Source of the DNA: CAZAQK01 sp964535825
GTDB taxonomy: Bacteria; Pseudomonadota; Alphaproteobacteria; Rickettsiales; SXRF01
Length of the DNA: 64,000 bases
Assembly (NCBI GenBank): GCA_964535825.1
Contig: CAZHUC010000006.1
Location: 1 to 64,000 of the forward strand
Reading direction: 5' to 3'
Shown: positions 8,446-17,087 of the stretch, piece by piece
Numbering within the stretch: position 1 is the stretch's first letter
Layout: every line of letters starts with the position of its first letter
The notes under the pieces: model-generated
What the model saw: the letters and a program-made list of their open reading frames with translations, nothing else
What the model was told of the DNA's origin: nothing
Databases searched by the model: none
Program-made: the position numbers and the translations under genes

Positions 8446-9063
8446 TTACAGTGATTTATGGTATACCCACACATAGGCTGGCGGTACGTTGGCAATAACT
8501 GTTTTGACCTTGCATCCTTCCAAACCATTCGCTTCCATTGAATAACGGCTAATGGGTGAGCCGGGACCATAGGTGAACTGCACGATCTTACCATCTGCAC
8601 CAGCAGCAGCGGCCATTTGCTCTACGATGGTACGGCGAATTTCCTTGGGAATACTGAGTAGTGGCAAGCTGGAGACCACAGCGTTCACTTTGGTGACACC
8701 GCGTTCGGCAAGCACAGAGACCAGATCGCATGCATCCGCACACACGATATTCAATGTAGGGTAATGCGCTTTCAAAAGCGCATAAAGCCGCGGCTCACGC
8801 TCAACGACCAGCAGGTTCTTCAGATCGATACCGGTCTGTAGCAGTTCGTGCGTCAGCACCCCCGTACCTGCACCAAGCTCGATCACCATACCTTCTTTTG
8901 ATACATCCACCTGCGCTACCATGGCACGCGCCAGATAACGCGAGCTTGGCACGACAGCGCCCATTTTCATCGGCGAACGAATCCACGCTTTAATAAAATG
9001 CGATTGGCGTCTTTTTCGCTTTGGGAGTAAGACCATCTCAATATCTGCCGCGCTATCTTGCAC
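8446..9063 (-). CDS. pmtA: SAM-dependent methyltransferase, phospholipid N-methyltransferase (PmtA)-like
   Basis: A 205-residue class I methyltransferase. SAM-binding motif I is VIELGAGTGVLT (about 59-70). The post-motif VVSSLPLLSIP segment is characteristic of the Rhodobacter/Sinorhizobium-type PmtA family, which methylates phosphatidylethanolamine toward phosphatidylcholine. A basic N-terminal segment (KRKRRQSHF) would suit membrane association. The start is a GTG with AGGAG six bases upstream. It overlaps the preceding creatininase-family gene by 11 bases. A KsgA-like rRNA methyltransferase is the main alternative, but the length and the LPLLS motif favour PmtA. Confidence 0.65.
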   Translation of the reverse strand: MQDSAADIEMVLLPKRKRRQSHFIKAWIRSPMKMGAVVPSSRYLARAMVAQVDVSKEGMVIELGAGTGVLTHELLQTGIDLKNLLVVEREPRLYALLKAHYPTLNIVCADACDLVSVLAERGVTKVNAVVSSLPLLSIPKEIRRTIVEQMAAAAGADGKIVQFTYGPGSPISRYSMEANGLEGCKVKTVIANVPPAYVWVYHKSL

Positions 9064-9898
9064 GATATACTCCTGAATCTATCTGCCGCACTGCTGCTTC
9101 TATCTTGAGGCTTAAGAAGCGCCTACCGTGTTCGGCCGATGCTGCGGTAGAATCACCGGTCGCCCCGGTCATTTTGAAATCATTATCCGTGCGTTTGCCA
9201 AGCTGGCTGCTGCGCACACTCACCGCGTCAATCGCCAAAAGCTCAGACGTATCTATAATGCCGGCATGTGCGCCCGGATTTGGCGTTTTTGTGCCGATAC
9301 GTTCTGCCCATTGTTCCTGCCCGTTATTTTCATAATAATCGGACACATGCATCACGCGTACACCGCTGCTCTGCCATTTGCTGGTCAGGCGGTTTGCCAC
9401 ATGCCGCTGCACGACCTGTGAACCGCCATGATCGCCGATGAAACAGATGGTGCGGAAACCATGCTGTTTGAGGCTTGCTGCCACATCTTCCAGCAAGCGT
9501 GTGAATGTATCTTCTGATAACGATATCGTTCCAGGGAACTGCATATGCCCTTCCGGCGGATCAATGCGTCCTGATGGCGAGAATGGCACTAACGGCGCAA
9601 CCAGCGTTTGCCTGACGCGCTCTGCGATCTCACCGGCGGCATAGCGCGCAATGATGTTATGTTTGCTGATGGTCATATGCGGGCCGTTCTGCTCAACGCC
9701 GCCGATCGGTACGATAACGGTGGTCGCACCGCCCTGGATACGATCACGGATCTCCATCCATGTCATATCGTCCATATATACCTGCCGCTGCTCTGCATAG
9801 GCGGGAGTTATGAAAGCAGATGCAAGAATGGCCAGCCATACAATGATGGATTTTCTCGCTCGAGCGAAAGAAGTGTCTTTCATCATGTAACTGCGCAT
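9053..9898 (-). CDS. Exported creatininase-family protein
   Basis: A protein of about 281 residues of the creatinine amidohydrolase/FAPy-deformylase family. The N-terminal block reads PIGGVEQNGPHM, matching the family metal-binding Glu/His pattern, and a second metal site is in IGDHGGSQ. Unlike cytosolic members it has a signal peptide: a basic start, then IIVWLAILASAFITPAYA. I prefer the ATG at 9898 because GGGG lies 9 bases before it; a TTG at 9913 and ATGs at 9886 and 9883 are possible. The substrate is unknown. The 3' end overlaps the PmtA-like gene by 11 bases, suggesting joint expression. Confidence 0.75.
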   Translation of the reverse strand: MRSYMMKDTSFARARKSIIVWLAILASAFITPAYAEQRQVYMDDMTWMEIRDRIQGGATTVIVPIGGVEQNGPHMTISKHNIIARYAAGEIAERVRQTLVAPLVPFSPSGRIDPPEGHMQFPGTISLSEDTFTRLLEDVAASLKQHGFRTICFIGDHGGSQVVQRHVANRLTSKWQSSGVRVMHVSDYYENNGQEQWAERIGTKTPNPGAHAGIIDTSELLAIDAVSVRSSQLGKRTDNDFKMTGATGDSTAASAEHGRRFLSLKIEAAVRQIDSGVYRAR

Positions 9899-9938
9899 CG
9901 TATGATTCCCCAACTAATTTTCTGTCACTGATCTTTTT

Positions 9939-10571
9939 ATGAACCGCGCGAACATCGATACCATATTCAGCCGCTTTGCAAAAGCTGAACCTGAGCCCAG
10001 AACAGAGCTTTATTACACCAATGATTTCACGCTTTTGGTGGCTATTGTGCTGTCTGCACAGGCGACCGATGCCGGAGTGAATAAAGCCACTCCTGCCCTG
10101 TTCAAGGCAGCAGATACCCCCAGGAAGATGGCGGTACTCGGCGAAGCAAAGCTAAAAAATTATATAAAAACCATAGGGTTATTTAATTCCAAGGCTAAAA
10201 ATATTCTTGCCCTTAGTGCGAGGCTTATAGAGGTATATGGTGGAAAAGTACCCGAAGACCGTGACGCGCTCATGACCCTTCCTGGTGTTGGCCGCAAGAC
10301 CGCCAATGTCTGGCTGAATTGCGCCCATGGGCAGCACACTATTGCGGTGGATACGCATGTATTCCGTGTGGCAAACCGTATCGGCCTGTGTAAGACCACC
10401 ACGCCGGATGCCACCGAATTCGCGCTGGAAAAGGCCATCCCTGCCAAATGGAAGCAGCATGCGCATCACTGGCTTATCCTGCATGGCCGCTATATCTGTA
10501 AAGCCCGCAAGCCGGAATGTGGCAAGTGCCTCATTGAAGATCTATGTGAGTTTAAGGGTAAGAATATTTAG
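9939..10571 (+). CDS. nth: Endonuclease III
   Basis: A 210-residue bifunctional DNA glycosylase/AP lyase that removes oxidised pyrimidines. The helix-hairpin-helix is LPGVGRKTANVW with the catalytic lysine at 120, and the catalytic aspartate in VDTHVFR is at 138; both carry the same numbers as in E. coli Nth. The C-terminal 4Fe-4S cluster ligands follow C-x6-C-x2-C-x5-C (CKARKPECGKCLIEDLC). It is the only plus-strand gene in a long minus-strand block and is divergent from the creatininase-family gene. Confidence 0.96.
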   Translation: MNRANIDTIFSRFAKAEPEPRTELYYTNDFTLLVAIVLSAQATDAGVNKATPALFKAADTPRKMAVLGEAKLKNYIKTIGLFNSKAKNILALSARLIEVYGGKVPEDRDALMTLPGVGRKTANVWLNCAHGQHTIAVDTHVFRVANRIGLCKTTTPDATEFALEKAIPAKWKQHAHHWLILHGRYICKARKPECGKCLIEDLCEFKGKNI

Positions 10572-10616
10572 TATTCTTGTGATATGAGCGCAGTAGCGCG
10601 AGTCAGCCCTGAGCTC

Positions 10617-10651
10617 GACCCATGCGAAAATCAGAAGATTTTCGCGGGGTC
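10617..10651. repeat. Intergenic palindrome (GACCC...GGGTC family)
   Basis: A long hairpin between the convergent ends of nth and nadE. GACCC (10617-10621) pairs with GGGTC (10647-10651), and GCGAAAATC (10624-10632) pairs with GATTTTCGC (10637-10645) around an AGAA loop. There is no T run on either side, so it is not a classical terminator. Its outer arms match the two palindromes between etfA and etfB, suggesting a dispersed palindromic element. Confidence 0.6.
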
Positions 10652-10652
10652 A

Positions 10653-12245
10653 CTAGAATTTATTCGTCAGCGGGTAGCGCCTGTCTTTGCCAAATAGCAT
10701 GGAAGAAAGCCGCACGCCGGGGCAGGATTGCCGGCGTTTATATTCGGAATTTCGCACCATGCGCACCACTTTTTCTACCACATCACTGTCGAATCCAAGC
10801 ATGATGATCTCTGCAGCAGAACGATGCTCCTCAATGTGATGGTATAATATCTTATCCAGAACATCATAAGGCGGCAGCTGGTCGGAATCTTTTTGTCCGT
10901 GCGCAAGCTCTGCCGATGGCGCTTTGGTGATGCTGTGTTTTGGGATGACCGCACCTTGCGCATTCCGCCAGTTCGCGACCTGATACACCTGTGTTTTGTA
11001 CAGATCTTTGATGACGTTGTAACTGCCACACGAATCGCCATACAGCGTGGAATATCCCACTGCGATCTCTGACTTATTGCCGGTAGAAAGCAGCATCCAG
11101 CCATATTTGTTTGAAAGTGCCATGAGCGTGATGCCGCGCAGCCGTGATTGCAAATTACCACCCACCGAGATCTCATCGATCCACCCGGTATCATGGAACA
11201 CGGGATTGAGCACTTCCTCGAATGTTTCCATTTGCGGCGTGATCGGTATCGTCAGCGTCTGGATACCAAGATTCTTTGCAAGCTCAAGCGCATCTTCCGT
11301 ACTTTCTTTGGATGTGAAAGGTGAAGGCAGGAGCACGCCTTTTACATTGTCAGCGCCCAGTGCATCCACGGCAAGCGTTGCCGTTACCGCAGAATCAATA
11401 CCACCAGAAAGGCCGAGCACTACGGTAGAAAAACCATTCTTCTGCACATAATCAGTAAGCGCCAGTTTCATGGCTTCCCAAAGCCGCCAGTTATCATCGT
11501 GGCTGTTTGCCGGGCCTGATCTTATCACACGCACACATTCTTCAAATTCAGGCAGTGATTCGATCATCTGGCCATCTGCCGCAAGCGCAAACGAGCCTCC
11601 ATCGAACACAATGTCATCCTGTCCGCCTACCTTGTTCACATAGTAAACCGGCAGTTCTGTTTCTGTTGCAACGATACTGGCCACCTGCAACCGTGACTCA
11701 TACTTGCCTGCTTCGAACGGTGACGCATTGATAATAAGCAGTATCTCAGCACCCTCTTCTTTCAGGTGCATGGGTGCATTGGCTGACCACATATCCTCGC
11801 AGATCAGAATACCAAGATTCACACCGCGCCACTTGAACACACTGCCTGTGCCTGCATCGAACACGCGTTTCTCATCGAACACGCTGTAATTCGGCAGCAT
11901 GGTCTTGGGCTGTACATGAACTATCTTGCCATCGTCTAAAAATACTGCGGCGTTATAAATGGCGTTCTCGAATTCCCATGGAGAACCTACAATGAGTGCC
12001 GTACCATTTTTGGTGATGGCTGCAAGTTCTTCCACCGCCTGCATGGCAGCCGCGCGGAACGCTGGCATAAGCACCAGATCTTCCGGTGCGTAGCTCACCA
12101 CAGAAAGTTCCGGTGTCAGCACAATATCAGCACCGTCGGCACTTGCCTTTGCATGCGCAGCGCGGATCTTTTCCACGTTGCCAGCAATATCACCAACGGT
12201 GGTGTTTATCTGCGCAAGAGCAATACTGAGTGGTTTTTTTGGCAT
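10653..12245 (-). CDS. nadE: Glutamine-dependent NAD+ synthetase
   Basis: A 530-residue two-domain enzyme making NAD+ from deamido-NAD+, ATP and glutamine. The N-terminal nitrilase-type glutaminase domain carries the Glu46-Lys114-Cys149 triad (TPELS, QPKTMLP, ICEDMW). The C-terminal synthetase domain has the PP-loop SGGIDS at residues 280-285 and the STGNKSEIAVGYSTLYGD block. Length is typical of bacterial two-domain NadE. The ATG overlaps the stop of etfA by one base (TAATG), so the gene is coupled to the electron-transfer flavoprotein genes. Confidence 0.96.
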   Translation of the reverse strand: MPKKPLSIALAQINTTVGDIAGNVEKIRAAHAKASADGADIVLTPELSVVSYAPEDLVLMPAFRAAAMQAVEELAAITKNGTALIVGSPWEFENAIYNAAVFLDDGKIVHVQPKTMLPNYSVFDEKRVFDAGTGSVFKWRGVNLGILICEDMWSANAPMHLKEEGAEILLIINASPFEAGKYESRLQVASIVATETELPVYYVNKVGGQDDIVFDGGSFALAADGQMIESLPEFEECVRVIRSGPANSHDDNWRLWEAMKLALTDYVQKNGFSTVVLGLSGGIDSAVTATLAVDALGADNVKGVLLPSPFTSKESTEDALELAKNLGIQTLTIPITPQMETFEEVLNPVFHDTGWIDEISVGGNLQSRLRGITLMALSNKYGWMLLSTGNKSEIAVGYSTLYGDSCGSYNVIKDLYKTQVYQVANWRNAQGAVIPKHSITKAPSAELAHGQKDSDQLPPYDVLDKILYHHIEEHRSAAEIIMLGFDSDVVEKVVRMVRNSEYKRRQSCPGVRLSSMLFGKDRRYPLTNKF

Positions 12246-13177
12246 TACTTTGAAAGCAGAGCCACAAGCTCCGGCACAGCCTGATTCCAGTCAGCGACCA
12301 ACCCGTAATCGGCCACTTCAAAGATCGGCGCATTCTCATCTTTGTTGATGGCAACGATCACCTTGCTGTCTTTCATACCAGCCAGATGCTGAATCGCGCC
12401 GGAAATACCTATAGCGATATAAAGGTCTGGCGCTACCACTTTACCGGTCTGCCCCACCTGCCAGTCATTCGGTACAAAGCCGGCATCCACCGCAGCGCGT
12501 GATGCACCCATCGCTGCACCGAGCTTATCAGCCAGCACTTCAAGATGTTTGAAGTTCTCAGCAGAACCCACACCACGACCACCAGAAACGACCACGCGTG
12601 CAGCCGTAAGTTCTGGCCGTTCGGATTTGCTTTCCTGCACAGAAACAAATTGTGCCTTGTTGCTTGCAGGCTGCGCAGCCAGTGTTTCTACGCTTGCACT
12701 GCCGCCATCGGCAGCAGCGGCAAATGCCGTCTGACGCACGGTGATAACTTTGATGGCTTCATCGGTCTTTACCGTTTCGATCGCGTTACCGGCATAGAAC
12801 GGACGGCGGAATGTATCCGGCGCTTTCACTTCCATGATGTCTGATACTTGTGACACATCGAGCAATGCAGCGGCACGCGGCATAATGTCTTTGCCAGTGG
12901 TGGTGGCAGTCGCAAGAATGTGCGAATAGTTTTTGCCGATGCTAGCAACCAGCGGTGCGATATTTTCTGCCAGTGGGTATGCATAAGCGGCATCATCGGC
13001 ATGAAGCACTTTGGAAACACCTGCAATGCCTGCGGCCTGTTTTGCTGCACCCGCTGCATCCTTACCAGCCACCAGCACATGAATGTCGCCGCCGATCTGC
13101 GTCGCTGCCGTTACCGCATGGCGGGTGGATGGATGCAGCGCGTTGTGGTGCAATTCAGCTAAAACTAATATGGTCAT
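12245..13177 (-). CDS. etfA: Electron transfer flavoprotein alpha subunit
   Basis: A protein of about 310 residues. With EtfB it forms the FAD/AMP heterodimer that carries electrons from acyl-CoA and other dehydrogenases to the quinone pool via ETF-QO. The C-terminal FAD domain shows VVSGGRGVGSAENF and the block from KVVAPDLYIAIGISGAIQHL to IVAINKDENAPIF. The start is placed at 13177 (MTILVLAEL) because AAGGAA lies just upstream; the open frame extends nine codons further without support. A palindromic repeat pair lies between etfB and this gene. The stop overlaps nadE. Confidence 0.95.
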   Translation of the reverse strand: MTILVLAELHHNALHPSTRHAVTAATQIGGDIHVLVAGKDAAGAAKQAAGIAGVSKVLHADDAAYAYPLAENIAPLVASIGKNYSHILATATTTGKDIMPRAAALLDVSQVSDIMEVKAPDTFRRPFYAGNAIETVKTDEAIKVITVRQTAFAAAADGGSASVETLAAQPASNKAQFVSVQESKSERPELTAARVVVSGGRGVGSAENFKHLEVLADKLGAAMGASRAAVDAGFVPNDWQVGQTGKVVAPDLYIAIGISGAIQHLAGMKDSKVIVAINKDENAPIFEVADYGLVADWNQAVPELVALLSK

Positions 13178-13193
13178 ATGTTTTTCCTTATAG

Positions 13194-13252
13194 CCCCGCC
13201 GCATGGCGGGGTCTGGTACAACACTGCACCGGACCCCGCAATAAATGCGGGG
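13194..13252. repeat. Pair of GC-rich palindromes between etfB and etfA
   Basis: Two hairpins in tandem. The first is CCCCGCC (13194-13200), loop GCAT, GGCGGGG (13205-13211). The second is CCCCGCA (13234-13240), loop ATAAA, TGCGGGG (13246-13252). The inner flanks GGGGTC (13208-13213) and GACCCC (13232-13237) can also pair with each other. They share the GACCC(C)GC/GCGGGGTC words with the palindrome at 10617-10651. This REP-like unit lies in an operon, so it may also modulate etfA translation or mRNA stability. Confidence 0.6.
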
Positions 13253-13256
13253 CTTG

Positions 13257-14006
13257 TCAAATTACTTTTGCTTCAGTCTTAAGTTTACTTACCAGTTCCT
13301 CAACCGTTTTCACTTTGCCGCCACCGGTGCGCTTCTTAGGCTCTTCGGTTTTCAGGCGTGTAACTTTTGATGCCAGATCAACACCCAGTTCCGCCGCTGT
13401 CATTTTTGCCAGCGGTTTGCTGCGGGCTTTCATGATGTTCGGCAGTGCCACATAGCGCGGCTCATTCAGGCGCAGGTCTGTGGTGACGATAGCTGGCATC
13501 GCAAGTTTTACTGTCATGAGACCACCATCAACCTCGCGTGTTACCGTGGCATGACTGCCTTCAATGTCCAGCTTGGAAGCAAATGTACCCTGCCCCCAGC
13601 CAAGCAGGCCTGCAAGCATCTGACCGGTCTGGTTGGCGTCATCATCGATCGCCTGTTTCCCCATGATCACAAGGCCGGGCTGTTCTTTATCAATCACCGC
13701 TTTGAGCAGTTTTGCTGCAACAAGTGAGTTTATCTCTGCATCCAACGGAATGAGGATTCCTCTGTCTGCACCCATCGCCATGGCCGTGCGCATCACTTCC
13801 TGCGCGGCATCCGGCCCCATGCTCACCACCACGATCTCGGTGGCCACGCCTTTTTCCTTCAGGCGGATAGCTTCTTCGACCGCAATTTCGTCGAACGGGT
13901 TCATGGACATTTTCACGCCCGATGTTTCAACACCTGAACCATCGGATTTCACGCGTACGCGCACGTTGTAATCAATCACGCGTTTCACTGCGACCAGTAT
14001 CTTCAT
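13257..14006 (-). CDS. etfB: Electron transfer flavoprotein beta subunit
   Basis: A protein of about 249 residues and the AMP-binding partner of EtfA. It begins MKILVAVKRVIDYNVR and has the NPFDEIAVEEAIRLKEKG segment and the beta-loop region LRLNEPRYVALPNIMKA, which contacts partner dehydrogenases. The start is set at 14006, where ATGA overlaps the end of the cobalamin adenosyltransferase gene by four bases; seven extra codons upstream are in frame but unlikely. The C-terminus is lysine rich, as in alphaproteobacterial and mitochondrial ETF beta. Confidence 0.95.
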   Translation of the reverse strand: MKILVAVKRVIDYNVRVRVKSDGSGVETSGVKMSMNPFDEIAVEEAIRLKEKGVATEIVVVSMGPDAAQEVMRTAMAMGADRGILIPLDAEINSLVAAKLLKAVIDKEQPGLVIMGKQAIDDDANQTGQMLAGLLGWGQGTFASKLDIEGSHATVTREVDGGLMTVKLAMPAIVTTDLRLNEPRYVALPNIMKARSKPLAKMTAAELGVDLASKVTRLKTEEPKKRTGGGKVKTVEELVSKLKTEAKVI

Positions 14007-14563
14007 CGATTCACTCCCGGTTGCCACAATACATCTTTTTCACCATTTCCATTCGCCGCGCGAGACAGCACGAACAGGAAATCAGAAAGACGATTGAGGT
14101 ATTTAACTGCTAATGGATTTACTTTCTCTTTTGCTGCCGCTGCACATGCCACACGCTCGGCGCGGCGCACGACAGTACGCGCAAGGTGTAGATTCGCAGA
14201 AAGCTCTGTGCCACCTGGTAATACAAAAGAATTCAGCGGCGCAAGCTGCTCGTTCAGCGTATCGATCTCTTTCTCCAGCCTGTCTATCTGCGACTGGATG
14301 ATACGCAGTGCTTTATCCTCTCCCGGCGCATAAGACGTGGAAAGATCCGCACCCAGATCAAACAGATCATGCTGTATGCGCATCAGCATATCATCATGCA
14401 CGCCTTGCGAATACATACGAGCCATGCCGATACAGGCATTCGCTTCATCGACATCGCCGTAAGCTTCAATGCGTACATCATATTTATGACGGCGTTCACC
14501 TCCGGTTAAACCGGTAGTGCCTTCGTCGCCTGTGCGTGTGTAGATCTTATTGAGTTTGACCAT
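14003..14563 (-). CDS. pduO: Cob(I)alamin adenosyltransferase, PduO/MMAB type
   Basis: A 186-residue enzyme transferring the adenosyl group from ATP to cob(I)alamin. It shows the ATP-binding N-terminus KIYTRTGDEGTTGL and GERRHKYDVRIEAYGDVDE, then the conserved RRAERV and LNRLSDFLFVLSR helices. The length matches bacterial PduO-type enzymes. Linkage to etfBA is common in alphaproteobacteria, where adenosylcobalamin serves methylmalonyl-CoA mutase in acyl-CoA catabolism. It is coupled to etfB by a 4-base overlap. Confidence 0.94.
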   Translation of the reverse strand: MVKLNKIYTRTGDEGTTGLTGGERRHKYDVRIEAYGDVDEANACIGMARMYSQGVHDDMLMRIQHDLFDLGADLSTSYAPGEDKALRIIQSQIDRLEKEIDTLNEQLAPLNSFVLPGGTELSANLHLARTVVRRAERVACAAAAKEKVNPLAVKYLNRLSDFLFVLSRAANGNGEKDVLWQPGVNR

Positions 14564-14568
14564 GCGGC

Positions 14569-14763
14569 CTATTTATTGCCCATGAGAAACAGAAGTGCAA
14601 GTACCAAGAGTGCAAGCCCCTGCAGGGAAACACGCGCCATCATCAGCTTATTGCCGTATTTTTTATTGGCTGCACCGCCTGCGCCCATCAACACCACACC
14701 CGCCAGCAACACGCCTACAACGGCCAGCATCAGTGCAAAAAGTATGGTATATCCTATCGGCAT
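14569..14763 (-). CDS. Small twin-transmembrane protein (HIG1-domain-like)
   Basis: A 64-residue protein with two predicted membrane helices (about 5-28 and 46-61) separated by a basic, Asn/Lys/Met/Arg-containing loop (NKKYGNKLMMARV). This matches the bacterial HIG1-type twin-transmembrane family, small proteins associated in some alphaproteobacteria with respiratory oxidases. It lies 5 bases upstream of the adenosyltransferase gene, the usual neighbour in this class. Its direct function here is not known. Confidence 0.75.
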   Translation of the reverse strand: MPIGYTILFALMLAVVGVLLAGVVLMGAGGAANKKYGNKLMMARVSLQGLALLVLALLFLMGNK

Positions 14764-14825
14764 GTGGGCATTATGGTACTTATTGTAGTGCGAATCAACG
14801 GTAATACGTCTCGCAGGCGCAGCAA

Positions 14826-15011
14826 TTATCCGTGTTTACGAATATGGTTCTTACGCAAGATATAGGTGCGGCTGCAATAGGGGCACATTATCTCACCCAC
14901 TTCACGGTCGATATGGAGGTACACGCGTGGATGGCCAAGCGCACCGCCGCTGCCATCGCAGGCGACCTCAAGGGATGTGGATTCGATCATTTCAAACGGT
15001 TTCATAGGCAC
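14826..15011 (-). CDS. Zinc-finger (CHCC) protein, NDUFS6-like
   Basis: A protein of 59-61 residues with Cys18, His27, Cys43 and Cys46 in the C-x8-H-x14-C-x2-C spacing of the zf-CHCC domain, found in mitochondrial complex I subunit NDUFS6 and its alphaproteobacterial homologues. It begins GTG-CCT-ATG; the internal ATG at 15005 is equally plausible because neither start has a clear ribosome site. An accessory complex I role is inferred from homology, and another accessory subunit (NDUFS4 type) is encoded at 57665. Confidence 0.8.
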   Translation of the reverse strand: MPMKPFEMIESTSLEVACDGSGGALGHPRVYLHIDREVGEIMCPYCSRTYILRKNHIRKHG

Positions 15012-15056
15012 AGCTAAATTGTGTGCCTATTCATATACGATAGTTCGGGGAAATTC

Positions 15057-16004
15057 TCAATTACTAAAAATGAAGTTCGGGCCAGACTTTTTGCTATCTG
15101 CGCTCTGGTCGCGTATTGGCGCAGCAGCGGCTGTACGTTCAACAACTGGTGTTGGCTCAGCTTTAGCAAAGGTAAGGATCTTAGGTGTATCCACCACGGT
15201 GATCTTAGGACGAACCACTTTTGTATTCTTGTCGTTGCTTGAAATGGTCTTCGCATTCTTTTTGCTGATCTCGATCACCTTCATGCGAGGTGCTTTATAC
15301 TCAGCAGTTTTCTTGCTTTTGGTTTCAGTGCGCGCCGCGGTCTTTGACTGAGTGCTTACAGGCACTTGCTTAGCCTTGGCTACAGTGACCGTAGCACCCT
15401 GCTGTGCAGGCTGCATCTTGGCAAGACGGAGCTTTTCAATGATCTGATACCAGCTGTTATATACGTTACCTACATACTTACCACCACGGCTTGGTGTTTT
15501 TGAGTGGTAGTCAGCAGCTGCTTTCTTCCATGATTTGCCACCCTGATAAAGGCTGCGCAGGAAGCTAGCGGCATATTCAACGTTATGTTCCGGCTCAAAC
15601 GCTTTTTCGAGCGAAGCAAAGGCTTGGCCATGATGGATGAGGTTCACCTGCATACAGCCTACGTCGATGCTCTTAGCACCACGCGCACGATGCTGTTTTA
15701 CAGCGGCGATGGCTTCCTGTTTGCTGTCAAAATAATAGCCTTTACCCTCAACGTTGATGGTCCAAGGCCAAGGAATGCTGATCTTGAGGCCTTTATGGTA
15801 ACGGCCTGATTCGGTAGTAGAGATAGCCGCGAGCAGATGGGTTGGGATACCATACTGGCGCTCATAGCGGGAAATATACTTGGTGCAGAGCTTAGCACCC
15901 TCAATAAGGGGATCGGTAGATGCTGCTTGTACGGCAGGGGCAGCAGAGCACATCACCAGCACCGCCAGTGTCATTTTTGCTATCTGTTTTACCTGTATCG
16001 TCAC
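15057..16004 (-). CDS. Lytic transglycosylase (SLT domain) with low-complexity tail
   Basis: A periplasmic murein-cleaving enzyme of about 315 residues. The start is taken as the GTG at 16004, with GAGG six bases upstream; a TTG four codons earlier is also open. A signal peptide ends in APAVQA. The SLT domain (about 35-185) has the catalytic glutamate at 65 in ISTTESGRYH, plus IDVGCMQVNLIHH and the AASFLRSLY region. The C-terminal 120 residues are Lys/Thr/Ala rich and look disordered. The promoter region contains GTACC inverted and direct repeats. Alphaproteobacterial Tad or secretion systems sometimes use such enzymes, but none is adjacent. Confidence 0.85.
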   Translation of the reverse strand: MTIQVKQIAKMTLAVLVMCSAAPAVQAASTDPLIEGAKLCTKYISRYERQYGIPTHLLAAISTTESGRYHKGLKISIPWPWTINVEGKGYYFDSKQEAIAAVKQHRARGAKSIDVGCMQVNLIHHGQAFASLEKAFEPEHNVEYAASFLRSLYQGGKSWKKAAADYHSKTPSRGGKYVGNVYNSWYQIIEKLRLAKMQPAQQGATVTVAKAKQVPVSTQSKTAARTETKSKKTAEYKAPRMKVIEISKKNAKTISSNDKNTKVVRPKITVVDTPKILTFAKAEPTPVVERTAAAAPIRDQSADSKKSGPNFIFSN

Positions 16005-16038
16005 AATTTGCCTCAAATGTTATCTATCTGTTCCTTAC

Positions 16039-16078
16039 GGTACATAACTGTACCCTATACAAGAATTGTACCAGTACC
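16039..16078. promoter_or_regulatory. GGTACA/TGTACC repeats upstream of the transglycosylase gene
   Basis: A perfect inverted repeat, GGTACA-TAAC-TGTACC (16039-16054), is followed by another TGTACC at 16067-16072 and AGTACC at 16073-16078. The first and second TGTACC words are 18 bases apart. The cluster lies 35-75 bases upstream of the transglycosylase start, where an operator would be expected. The regulator is unknown. Confidence 0.4.
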
Positions 16079-16123
16079 TTACACGAGGACAAGTTAACGT
16101 TTGATTACAATTCACTATATCAT

Positions 16124-17086
16124 TTAAAAACAATTACTTATAGATGCATTTTTTGCTTTTTTGCCTATCCAAAGGTTAATATTTTGGAGTCTTTCAGCTC
16201 CATCCAGGTCGCGAAGCAGCATATGATAGCCCTCTGGGTAGCGTATACAATGGAGTGGAGCGGTGAAGCGCGGCAGGGCATTCTGCATGGCAGGGGGTGG
16301 TATCACCTGATCCTTATCCCCAAACAGGAATAGTACCGGCACTTTGACCGCCGGTATGGATTCATAGGCGCTGTCCATAAGGTTCACCAGTCCATAAATA
16401 GCGTCTATTCGGGTAGATTTGATGATAAGGGGGTCTTTGCCCATGGCTATCAGCATCTCTATATTATCTGAGGCCTGTATCTTAAGCCCCCGCCCGGTCA
16501 GCTCGTACCATGGCATGGTATGGGCAGAAAAGACCACGCTCAAGCGGTATAGCGGGTTCATCGTATCCCCTCCCCATAAGGCAGGGGCTATTAATATGAT
16601 CCCGGCCACATCCGGGAAGTCGGGCTGGCTGGTGGCTGCCACCACGACCGCTCCCCCCATACTTTCACCCATTATATATATAGGGGTGTTCTTATGGCGA
16701 TTGGCCAGCACCCGTACCCATTGCGCCAGATCCGCCGTGTAGTTATTCGCCCCCGCCCATATGCCGATATGACCGGTCTTGCCAAATCCTCGTTGGTCAT
16801 ACGCATAAACAGCAATGTGCTTCCGGGAAAAAAATTCCCCCGCACCTTCGAATGCCTTGCTGTAATCGTTGAACCCGTGCAACGCGATGATGACGGCTTT
16901 GGGTTTACCCGCAGGTATCCATTTGCGGTAAGGAAGCATCGCGCCGTCAGATGTGAGGAAAACATCCGCCTGCATTTTCACTTCATGTGAGGCCGTATCA
17001 TCGTATGGCTGCACAGTGGGTGCACAGGCAGCAAGTGACAGGAATCCTGTCAGCAGAAAGTTTGCCGGATGAAATATCCGCCGCAT
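16124..17086 (-). CDS. Lipoprotein alpha/beta hydrolase (monoacylglycerol lipase-like)
   Basis: A 320-residue alpha/beta hydrolase anchored as a lipoprotein: the N-terminal LSLAAC lipobox ends at Cys21. The fold shows the oxyanion segment IIALHGFNDYSKAF, the YDQRGFGKT motif, the nucleophile Ser142 in GESMGG, an acidic residue in FGDKDQVIP and the catalytic His in EGYHMLLRD. This set resembles serine aminopeptidase S33/monoacylglycerol lipases. Its own stop lies far from the transglycosylase gene, while rlmE ends only one base upstream of its start, so it is probably cotranscribed with ppx-rlmE. Confidence 0.85.
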   Translation of the reverse strand: MRRIFHPANFLLTGFLSLAACAPTVQPYDDTASHEVKMQADVFLTSDGAMLPYRKWIPAGKPKAVIIALHGFNDYSKAFEGAGEFFSRKHIAVYAYDQRGFGKTGHIGIWAGANNYTADLAQWVRVLANRHKNTPIYIMGESMGGAVVVAATSQPDFPDVAGIILIAPALWGGDTMNPLYRLSVVFSAHTMPWYELTGRGLKIQASDNIEMLIAMGKDPLIIKSTRIDAIYGLVNLMDSAYESIPAVKVPVLFLFGDKDQVIPPPAMQNALPRFTAPLHCIRYPEGYHMLLRDLDGAERLQNINLWIGKKAKNASISNCF

Positions 17087-17087
17087 A

